NCBI RefSeq assembly: GCF_950295315.1
Contig: NC_080170.1
Location: 91,620,054-91,684,053 of the forward strand
Origin: Erinaceus europaeus
Lineage: Eukaryota; Chordata; Mammalia; Eulipotyphla; Erinaceidae
Reading direction: 5' to 3'
DNA: 64,000 nucleotides
Of the stretch, positions 55,904 to 64,000 are shown piece after piece. The notes below the pieces were generated by a model. It saw only the letters and a program-made list of their open reading frames with translations, was not told where the DNA came from and made no database searches. A program made the translations under genes and the position numbers. Each line of letters opens with the position of its first letter. Within the stretch, counting starts at the first letter, position 1.

Positions 55904-57185
55904 ATTTGCTTTTGGTTAAAGCCAGTGAAGAGAAGTACAACCTTACACAGCTTTCTGTCATCTGTCACAGAACATTAAAGAAACAAAAGAAGCACATGCT
56001 AGAAGGATCAGAGTGGTAGTTCAATAGTAGGGCACTGAGTTGTCCAGCTAGCCAAGGCCTCTCTACTAATCTCTGATATTATTTGACCCTGGGCTCCTGA
56101 CTGCCAAACCAATAAGGAAGACAGGAGAGAAGAGAGAGTTTTTCTATTTTTCACTGCTGGGGCCACAATGTCTAACAGAATACTTGAAGCATATTGAGCC
56201 TTCATAAATTTTAGTGAAAAATCATTATTATAAATTGTGCAATTTATTCAAACCTTCTATGTATGGAAATAACCATAGTTAGGCTGATAAACATATCAAC
56301 TACAAAAAAATGTGTTTTGATTTCAAATATTTTAACAAACTCCTCTGTCCTACTTATAATTTAGAACTTAAGTACTTCAAAATGCTGTGTTTATGAACTC
56401 TCACCGCATTCATGGGCACGCATTCATACACGTACTCATATGCATGCATACACACAACACACATCTGAGCTCATTCAGAAATACAAATAGTAGGCATCAT
56501 GAATGTGTTTGGGGGTGTCAGGTAGGAGCTGGATTCTCTGTGACACTGAACAGCATGGTATCAAATGCCTTAATCCAAAGTAGCAGAACTTTTACTTGGA
56601 AGGACAAATGGTCCTTGTTATCATGTCTCTTCGAATATCCACCTCCCGCTCTAACTGGATAAATTCACCAAACCTCTGTGTGAAGCAGAAAGACAGAGTG
56701 CATTTGTATCTAAAAGGTTTCTTGACTGTTTTGTGATGGCCTCAATTTAGTGTTAATGGTTTAATTTTCAGGCTGCACATCCTCCCTCCTTAAACAACAC
56801 TTAATGTAATTGATGCCAGGTTAATCACTGCACCAGCTGAGGAAAGTGTCCACAGGGCAGGAACCACATGCTGCTTAACCTGTGCTTAAAGAGGAAAGTG
56901 CCATGCATCTCAAAAGAAACAAAACTAACTGAAAACAGAGGCTGCTCTCAAACAAGATCTTTGAGTAAAATAAAGTACAAACTTGGAAAAGAAAATTTCA
57001 CTACTATTGAAGGATTAAAGGAAAGAGCAAGGTGAATAATTTTTCTTCTTTACATTATTAATAATTTCCAAAATGATTAAAGGTGTATATGTAATTTTAT
57101 AATTATTTATGGTATGGTGGATGTTTTATTTTATTTTTATTTTTTATTTGCATTTTTAATTTATTTGTTTTTTATTTATTTTATT
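55904..57185. other. Unique sequence, possible conserved non-coding block
   Basis: 56740-56960 is repeat-free, with tttagtgttaatggtttaat, ttaatgtaattgatgccagg and ttaatcactgcaccagctg, the kind of text seen in developmental conserved elements. No gene. Confidence 0.4.
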
Positions 57186-57306
57186 TTTTTACCAGAGCAC
57201 TGTTCAGCTCTGGTTTATGGTAGTGCAGGGGATTAAACCTGGGACTTTGGAGCCTCAGGCATGGAAGTCTGTTTGCATAACCATTATGCTATTTACCCTC
57301 CGCCCT
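57186..57306 (-). mobile_element. SINE C
   Basis: T-rich lead, then accagagcactgttcagctc, gtagtgcaggggattaaacc, gagcctcaggcatggaagtc, cataaccattatgctattta. Abuts a SINE B. Confidence 0.88.
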
Positions 57307-57508
57307 GTATTATTTATTTATTATTGGGTAGAGACAGAGAGAAGATGAGAGGTGAAGGGGAGATAGAGAGGGAGAAAGACAGATACCTACAGCTCTGCTT
57401 CACCACTTGTGAAGCTTTCCCCCTGCAGGTGGGGACCTGGAGCTTGAACCTGGGTCTTTGCACACTGTAATATGTGCACTTAACCAGGTGCGCCACTGCC
57501 TGGCCCCG
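57307..57508 (-). mobile_element. SINE B
   Basis: Reverse complement: ggggccaggcagtggcgcac, ctggttaagtgcacatatta, B box caggttcaagctcc, tccccacctgcagggggaaa, CT body, tctctgtctctacccaataa and tail. Good preservation. Confidence 0.9.
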
Positions 57509-57659
57509 ACATTTTTAAAAAGCAAACTTATGTAGGGAGGTAGGTAGTATTTTTTATTGTAGTGTGGTCTTGCCTTAATCTATTCAGAAGGTTATAAACT
57601 ACTACAAGTGAGATAACCTTTTTTTTCCTTCTGTAGTCTTTTTTTTTTTTTTTTATGGA

Positions 57660-57845
57660 GATAAAGGTTATCAAGGCAGTTTTCACTTAAGTACAGTTTC
57701 TTATCTACCCGTGATAGGTGCCTGCACACCACTCCTATCACCAACAAAAGTCCTCCACCACTGAGTCCGCAATGCCTTCTCAACCTTTTCCTCCTTCTAT
57801 CCTCCAACCCCTAGAGTCCTTGGCTTTGCTACCAGAGACCACACT
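57660..57845 (-). mobile_element. Old L1 3' UTR piece, antisense
   Basis: cagtttcttatctacccgtg, ataggtgcctgcacaccact, ctagagtccttggctttgct correspond to the reversed short 3' UTR as at 12905-13090. Low identity. Confidence 0.45.
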
Positions 57846-57859
57846 AGAAAGTTGTGATA

Positions 57860-57865
<6 letters not shown>

Positions 57866-57915
<50 letters not shown>
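57866..57915 (+). repeat. (CA)n microsatellite
   Basis: About 24 CA units, nearly uninterrupted. Confidence 0.97.
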
Positions 57916-57917
<2 letters not shown>

Positions 57918-57959
57918 TCAGCTGTCAGAAGTGACGAAATGTTCTCCTTTGTAAATGGA

Positions 57960-58265
57960 TAGCTTTTAAGCAACAGAAATTTATTTCTCATAGTTTGAGA
58001 GGTTGGGAATTCCACAGAGGACTTCTAGATTTTATGTGTGGTGAAGGTGCACCTTCTGATTTATAAACAGTTGTCTTCTCACTGACTCTTCACATGATGA
58101 AAGGATAAAAGAGCTCTCTGAGGTCTCTTCCATAAAGTCACAACCCCTATTTAGAAAGGCTGTACTGTCACTCACCTAATCACATCCACGGGGCCCTCCC
58201 TCCAAATTCCATAGCATGGGTTTAACATACACATTTTCAGAAGACACACACATTCAGTCTATAGC
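57960..58265 (-). mobile_element. Ancient LTR-type repeat, family unresolved
   Basis: agcaacagaaatttatttct, catagtttgagaggttggga, gtgaaggtgcaccttctgat, gagctctctgaggtctcttc, ctcacctaatcacatccacg, attcagtctatagca follow a very common ancient mammalian repeat, probably of the MaLR/LTR group. Orientation is uncertain. Confidence 0.45.
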
Positions 58266-58429
58266 AAGATTATTAAAAAAATAAATAAAATTTAAAAATC
58301 TAAGGAATCACTAAGATGTGTGATATCTTTAAACTCTAGGGTCATTGCTAAACTTATTCATCCGTATTGCTTTCTATTATATTCTAAAATTTGAGATAGT
58401 GATGGGTATGGAAATTAGTGTTTACTAAT

Positions 58430-58775
58430 TCAAAAAGAGATGTGCACCCCTCTGTTCATAGCTGTTGCACTGTTTACAATAGTCAAAATATGGAAACAAT
58501 TTAAATGCCCAATGTAGATTACTGGATAAAGAAGTTGTGGAAGGTATATTCAATGTAATACTACTCTGCAGTCAAGGAAAACCAGGTTTTATACTTGAAA
58601 ACAAAATGGATAGACCTATATATAAAATAAGAGGTCTATATATAAAATAGGAGATGAGGGACAACTACCAGATGGCTCCACTAATATGTGGAATACAAAG
58701 GACTGAAGTATATGAATCTTGAAGAGGAAGAGTGGTAATTAAACTCTTTCTTGGATTTTGTAAGAACTATGGTGG
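58430..58775 (+). mobile_element. Old L1 ORF2 C-terminal fragment
   Basis: tgcacccctctgttcatagc, actgtttacaatagtcaaaa, tatggaaacaatttaaatgc and gttgtggaaggtatattcaa, gtaatactactctgcagtca correspond to the ORF2 end region (WKVYSM..YYSAV). No open frame. Confidence 0.75.
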
Positions 58776-59137
58776 TTATGGGGAGGTGACGGTACAGATT
58801 TTTAGTGGTAAGTGTAGTGACTTAGACACACAGGATTTAAGTTTGAAATGATTCTCCCTGAAATCTGACAATTCTTTAAAACACTGTTAATTCACTAATA
58901 AATAAATAAGCAAATAAAAAAATTTAGACATTGAATATATGCGCCTTTAACTTTTCTTTAAAAAAAGTTACACGTTCTAAAAATAGCTAACACTTATTAT
59001 TATTACTATTATTATCTTACAACTAAGTACTTTGTTTGCTTTGGATGTATTTTAAACAGATTTCACATCTGATTTCTGACCTTATACTAGAGGGTGAAGA
59101 CTTTTATCTCAGAGAGAGAAAGGGAGTGTCTCTCTTT
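58776..59137. other. Unassigned sequence
   Basis: 58790-58915 may be a decayed SINE (ggggaggtgacggtacagat ... actaataaataaataag). Nothing else recognised. Confidence 0.35.
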
Positions 59138-59265
59138 AAATAAAGAATAGGAATGCTATGAAAGGAGAGGATGGGATATGGAGTTCAGGTGGTGGGAATT
59201 GTCCTGTTATCTTATGGTCTTGTTAATATTTCTATTTTATAAATAATAAATAAAATAAATCACCC
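59138..59265 (+). mobile_element. L1 3' end scrap
   Basis: ataaagaataggaatgctat, gaaaggagaggatgggatat, ggagttcaggtggtgggaat, cttatggtcttgttaatatt and an AAAT tail. Confidence 0.85.
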
Positions 59266-60364
59266 TTTAGGAGAGGTCTTCCCACCCCACCTCCCTCTAA
59301 GGTTCCCCATCACTAGTTGGAATGGAGTGGGCGTGGGGAGACCCATGATGGTCTCTTCATTTAAATCTAGGAATAGAATGATTTGGAGACCAATCACCAC
59401 TGTTGCCTTTCACTGTTGAGGAAGCAGTTTCTGAGGGAGGATGGTTGGTGATATCATAACAAATCCGATTTGAAATCTCACAGAAAACCACAGTTCTTGT
59501 TTTTCTATGAGTGACACTGATTCTGTGAACTCAGAAAGAGAATCCTTATGAATTCCAAGCACAATGTGTTATACTTGGTTACCCTAAGTAAAGGAAGTTT
59601 TAAATACTAATAACAGTAGTAATAATAATAATGACAAAGAAATTTTTTTTACTATGAACTTAATAAAACTTTGCATGGAGGGGAAACAGGTTCTGGAAAT
59701 AAATAGCAATTCATTTTATTCAAGTTGATAGGGAAAAAAAGAAAAAAGTAGAAACAAAGCTATCAGAGAAATAGAAACTCTCACACTACCTAGAACACAT
59801 GTGCATGGCAGGCACTGGGCCTGCCCCCAAAGACGCCGTCAGAACTACTGAGAAGATGGAAATGTACAGGAATATCTGCAAAAATTCTTCTTTGGCATAA
59901 AGAGGCCAAATAATCTGAAAGAACTTGGGGAATGGTCTCTATTTCTTTCTGAAGGATAAAGAGAAAACCCAAGTCAGTGGCTTCAAGGGAACTCCAGAAA
60001 GCAATTGATTGACAACTTAATAGGCTATCACTCAGTTCAGCAAAACCAAAGTGGCCAACACACGACAAACTCCAGGTAGTAAAGAGAAATTAAAATGCAC
60101 CTTGGAGACAGTAAAATGAACAGAGAGAACATCTAGCCTCCAGAGTGAAGACAGTTTTAGAAGCAAAGAAAACACTTTCAGGATTTACTAAGGCTTCTTG
60201 ATATGGATACGGAGGTTTTGCAGGTTTCTGCAATGACAGAGTGCACATGAAATACATGATTTGATTTTCTTCTATCATTCAAACCAACTAGATTCTCCTC
60301 AGGAGCTTGGTTTACTCTGAGCCGCAGAGTTATGTTATACAAATTTTACACTACCTCCACCACC
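59266..60364. other. Unique sequence
   Basis: No gene or repeat recognised. A minus-strand frame of 92 codons (59790-60068) shows no known motif. Confidence 0.4.
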
Positions 60365-60390
60365 ACCCCCCACACACACACACACATACA
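60365..60390 (+). repeat. Short (CA)n run
   Basis: About nine CA units after a C-run. Confidence 0.85.
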
Positions 60391-60529
60391 CAAGGAACAG
60401 GGCATCTGCTAGAGTCGATGGCAATGCCTTTCTTAGACCCATTAAAAAATCCTACATCTACATGGGTTTTTTTTCCTGAAAATTCAAAAATTGTATTTTA
60501 ACAATACTTATTTATTTATTCATAGTTTT

Positions 60530-60655
60530 GTTTTAATGAACGATCAGAGCACTCTCAGCTGTGATTATATATATATATACACATGCTGGGGATTGAATCT
60601 GTATTCTCAGGCCCCCAAATTTTACTTTTAAGCTCATTCCTTGACCCAGGAATTG
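60530..60655 (-). mobile_element. SINE C, decayed, antisense
   Basis: cgatcagagcactctcagct, a TA run, gctggggattgaatctgtat and ctcattccttgacccaggaa follow the reversed SINE C. Confidence 0.55.
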
Positions 60656-60812
60656 TAATGTAGGCATAATAACCTTAGTATATCACATTTCATAACCTTG
60701 AGCATTTTCTCCTCCCAAGTCTGAATTTAGAGAATTGAATTCTCTTTATAGAATGAGAAAAGAAAAGAGAGCTAAAAACACAATATGTGGCATTGCTGTC
60801 CTGTGCATCATG

Positions 60813-60813
<1 letters not shown>

Positions 60814-60859
<46 letters not shown>
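60814..60859 (+). repeat. (GT)n microsatellite
   Basis: About 22 pure GT units. Confidence 0.97.
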
Positions 60860-61009
60860 GGGAGGGAAGCATGCAAAATGAGTTCTCTTGAGCTTAATTT
60901 GCATAGATGCTTCATTTATTTGAGGCTAGGCCCAAGATAATCTCTGTTACTTTTTTTTTTTATTCTTACCAAAATCATTAGTGTCAAATAACCAGACTCT
61001 TCCCTAAAG

Positions 61010-61175
61010 CCTACAGAGGGGATTCGGCTCTGTTGGCAGTGTAATGTTAGCCTAGTAAGCCCTATTTCATATTTATGACCTCTGGATCTATAAGATACTA
61101 AATACTCTGTTGTTTTACTCAACTAAATTTTTGGTGATTTATTTTAGCAGCAATAGGAAACTACTACATAATTCA
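61010..61175 (+). mobile_element. MLT1/MaLR-like LTR end
   Basis: gacctctggatctataagat, ctctgttgttttactcaact, tttggtgatttattttagca and gcaataggaaactactaca follow the 3' part of ancient mammalian MaLR LTRs. Confidence 0.55.
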
Positions 61176-62679
61176 ACTGAAAGGGAACATGATAATTATG
61201 CAATTCAGTTATTCCTTACCCTTTGCTTTAAGGAAATGATCATTAAACAAGAAACCCCAGAGATTTTCAATGTGAGCTTTTCCATTAGACTCTTCTAACA
61301 CAACTATGCCACAATGACCTGTAAGAATAAAGATCCAAAGCCATGGCCACCCTCACACTGGCTAATATGCATTTCACACAGCCATTTGTAATCAGAGCAA
61401 TCAAATCTAAATTATAGAGCTTTTTGCTCTGCAAATCAACTCTCTGGCCTCCTTTTTACTACAGATTATAACAAATTCAAATACCTCAGTAGCACATGAA
61501 ACAAGGACATTGCCTAATGTGTAATTTGGGGAAGAATTTAATGATACATCTGTCTGTTTTGACAAAGCACAGTCTTGAAGTGTCTATTTAAAATAAAATC
61601 AACAGATTGGCAGCTATTAAAAATGAAAGGCTATAAAAAGTTTAGGGAAAAAAACATCAAAGTCTAATAGCTCTTGGTTTATGTGCCAGCACTATAGTAA
61701 ATATTTCTTACATCAAATTTCTCTCATGAAATCTTGGCATTAGCTACTAAAAAAAAATAAATAAATAAAAAGCTACCAATAAGCACATGTCTCCTCCCCA
61801 TAACAAAATCTATCTTAGTCCATGAGTCCATCTGGAATACAGTTAAGACTGGATATGCATAATATCTCAAGTTATTTTATTGAACATTTCTGAGTTTTAG
61901 CTTTCAGAATGTTAAGATAGGAACAGTATACTTTTTTTGTATTACCTTTAAATCCTTTTGATACATTCCTAATGTTATTTTGCCTGAACTAAGAATTAAG
62001 GAATTTTGAGTTTTGGGGAGGACTAGATTATTAAAAATGATCATTTCTTCATTCTATAAGGGAGAGGCAGTTAGCACAATTCCTTAACTCTCACTGACCA
62101 AGACCTGGTCATATGTTCATACTAAGTTGCAAGGGCTTCGAAGATTACAGGTTCTTATCTGTGTGGTCTGTGTCCAGCTCAGTATTAATATTCTTGTTTC
62201 CAAGGAAGGAGAAAATGGATCTTCGCAATTAACTAGCATATACTAACAGTGTCTTCACTTGTTTCACATTTAATGCACTCAACCTGACTTGAAGAAGAGT
62301 AAATTCTCTATTTAGTGTGATATAATAAACAACGTTGTAATCTATAAAATGCTTTATAAGTACTACTATTAAAGGTAAAAATTTACTAGTTGTTAATTCA
62401 GAAAATTACTACTTTGAAAACCTAGAATCTGATAGATACTATAGGGCAAAACAATTATCAGTCTTACAATATATCAAATTATTTTATGTTTAATGAACAA
62501 ATATTTTGGCTATTCAGTTTCTTTGATTGCTAGTTTTGTAGACTATATTACCATGCTATCTTCCTTCTCTTTGTAGTATTTATGTTCTGTTCTTCTGCAA
62601 AACATCCGTTCCCAGGGATTCTTTCTGGATTGAATTGTACACTCTCTTTTATTTATCAGAGTAACTCCAAAATAAATTC
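61176..62679. other. Unique sequence, possible conserved non-coding element
   Basis: 61300-61680 is repeat-free with ctaatatgcatttcacacag, gtaatcagagcaatcaaatc and catctgtctgttttgacaaa, resembling developmental enhancer text. No gene. Confidence 0.4.
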
Positions 62680-62691
62680 TGAATGATTTCT

Positions 62692-63483
62692 TTTCTTTTC
62701 TAGGCTTTTGAGAGAGTCCGCATATCAAATACACAGTCTATATATCAAAAAGATTCAGTTTGTGTTTTGAAAAACTTTGAGACATACAATTGATTTTCCC
62801 CCTCTCATATTAATTAACTACTGATTTATATGTCTACATTTTGCTAGGAGTGTACATAAACACCATTCCCACCACCAAAAGACTGTGACCCATCCCTCCC
62901 ACCCACTCCCACCCCCCACTGGCCCAGGAAGCTACATGTCTACTTCTTAAGCTTTTCCATAAGATTGAAGAAACAGGAATACTCCCTTCCACCTTCTATG
63001 AAGCCAACATCACCCTGATACCAAAAGCTGATAGGGACAGAACAAAAAGGGAAAACTACAGACCAATATCGCTGATGAACATAGATGCCAAAATATTAAA
63101 CAAGATCTTGGCCAACCGGATACAGCAACATATCAAAAAGATTGTTCATCATGACCAAGTGGGATTCATCCCAGGAATGCAAGGCTGGTTCAACATCCGT
63201 AAGTCAATCAATGTCATTCACCACATCAATAAAAGCAAAGCCAAAAACCACATGATTATCTCAATAGATGCAGAGAAAGCCTTTGACAAAATCCAACACC
63301 CATTCATGCTCAAAACTCTACAAAAAATGGGAATAGATGGGAAATTCCTCAAGATAGTGGAGTCTATATATAGCAAACCTACAGCCAACATCATACTCAA
63401 TGGACAGAAGCTGAAAGCATTCCCCCTCAGATCGGGGACTAGACAGGGCTGTCCACTGTCACTGTTACTCTTCAACATAGTAT
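62692..63483 (-). mobile_element. L1 insertion with 5' inversion (twin priming), 12-bp target duplication
   Basis: On the minus strand the 3' part is a long-type L1 3' UTR (62943 down to 62703, with the C-rich block 62889-62917 as G-runs) ending in aaaagaaaag. The other part (62944-63483) is ORF2 in plus orientation, that is, inverted. Both lie between copies of tgaatgatttct at 62680-62691 and 63484-63495, so this is one event. Inverted 5' segments arise when a second primer is used during target-primed reverse transcription. The tail has internal priming character, because the 3' UTR stops well before its normal end. Confidence 0.88.
62944..63483 (+). pseudogene. L1 ORF2 reverse transcriptase fragment (inverted part of the insertion)
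   Basis: Continuous L1 ORF2 sequence covering the RT fingers and palm. From about 63075 a frame of 140 codons is open: [39 protein letters not shown], motif A region [38 protein letters not shown] (motif B) and LLLFNIVL. It ends before the YADD box, at the target duplication. Few stops, so a fairly recent copy. The upstream part ([20 protein letters not shown]) is open too but in a different frame. Confidence 0.9.
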
Positions 63484-63499
63484 TGAATGATTTCTAAGT

Positions 63500-63745
63500 A
63501 AGTTAATTTACTCACTGTATGTCTATGGAGCACCTGTTGAGTAGTTGACAATGTTCTAGATTCCATGTAGTAGAATATATCATACCAAACAAAAATACCT
63601 TCACAGAGCTTGTAATCTAGTCAGGGGAGAGAGGAAACAAAGAGGAAAGAAAGCATTTTCCTAGTTTGGTAATTTCTGGGTGTGATGAAAAGTAAACAAA
63701 CAAAAACATTTTATATCCCCTTATTTATATAATGATAAATCAACA
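63500..63745 (+). mobile_element. Ancient mammalian interspersed repeat, family unresolved
   Basis: tctatggagcacctgttgag, acaatgttctagattccatg, ttcacagagcttgtaatcta, gtcaggggagagaggaaaca follow the start of the same ancient repeat type as 42830-43310. Confidence 0.5.
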
Positions 63746-64000
63746 GTATAGGATGATTGTTAAATGAAGACTAGAAAGATAATATTTGCAAGGCTGAAAG
63801 GACCAGTTAGTAAGAAATGACTTTATGGTAAGGACAAGAAAAAAACAAGAGAGGCAAGGGGAGAAAAAAAAGTAAACGTTAATGAAAGAAATGAACTCCC
63901 CTACCCCATTTCTAACCAAGGATGATAATACACTGTTTTGTGGAGATCGGTCTGACTTTGATGACCTGTTCCAAGTCAGGTGAGAATGGCTGGAAATGCA
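63746..64000. other. Unique sequence to the window end
   Basis: No gene or repeat recognised. Confidence 0.4.

Noticed and set aside
59790..60068. 92-codon minus-strand frame as a possible gene
   Set aside because: No motif and no neighbouring exon-like sequence.
63075..63497. Intact reverse transcriptase gene
   Set aside because: The 140-codon frame is an internal slice of L1 ORF2 that ends before the YADD box and runs into the target duplication.
1..64000. CRISPR arrays, operons, bacterial promoters or phage-type systems
   Set aside because: No regularly spaced repeats with unique spacers and no compact gene runs. The repeat content is that of a mammalian chromosome.

Overview
This is mammalian nuclear DNA: AT-rich, CpG-poor, with no bacterial-style operons and no protein-coding gene or exon that I can support. 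Almost everything recognisable is retrotransposon debris. The repeat types point to a hedgehog (Erinaceidae, probably Erinaceus): abundant tRNA-derived SINEs with a head like gggagtcgggcggtagcgc and a CAA-rich or AAATAAA tail, mixed with L1 copies carrying a long (about 1.3 kb) 3' UTR. The species call rests on remembered features of ERI-type SINEs, not on a search. The window looks like a gene desert or a large intron.

Names used below. SINE A: about 250-300 bp, A box near tagcgcagcggg, B box ggttcgagccc, pyrimidine-rich middle, CAA-rich end. SINE B: about 210 bp, related head, ending ttctggctgtc plus (AAAT)n. SINE C: about 120 bp, head with taatggttatgcaaa, body ending cagagctgagcagtgctctgg. 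SINE D: older, about 150-190 bp, tRNA-like head, ending in a CT-rich stretch. These letters are mine.

Layout. Positions 1-1285 are mostly unique sequence plus a SINE A fragment. Positions 1286-8640 are three nested L1s: an old L1 ORF1 (1286-2020, resuming at 8471-8630), a nearly end-to-end but decayed L1 inserted in it (2021-8470), and a younger 5'-truncated L1 inserted in that one's ORF2 (5813-7271, 13-bp target duplication). Positions 8631-14480 hold further L1 pieces, a MIR, SINEs and an antisense L1 5' UTR with tandem monomers. Positions 15-27 kb alternate unique sequence with SINEs and L1 3' UTRs, several nested (19.2-20.4 kb, 21.6-23.8 kb). Positions 28-36 kb contain an L1 3' UTR, SINEs, a long GA repeat and a 131-bp inverted repeat. 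At 36.9 kb a 34-nt tRNA-Val 5' half sits between target-site duplications with no poly(A). Positions 37-55 kb are unique blocks, SINEs, older L1, MIR and MER5-like pieces and purine tracts. Positions 55-64 kb contain another L1 3' UTR, SINEs, CA/GT repeats, ancient LTR-like fragments and, at 62.7-63.5 kb, an L1 insertion with a 5' inversion (twin priming) and a 12-bp target duplication.

Nothing in the window forms a working gene system. All L1 open reading frames are truncated, frameshifted or deleted. The most informative content is insertion history: tailless tRNA-half retroposition, twin priming, nested L1s and SINE-in-SINE insertions. Some unique blocks (near 15.5, 24.6, 30.1, 56.8 and 61.5 kb) read like conserved non-coding elements, but that is an impression that needs an alignment.
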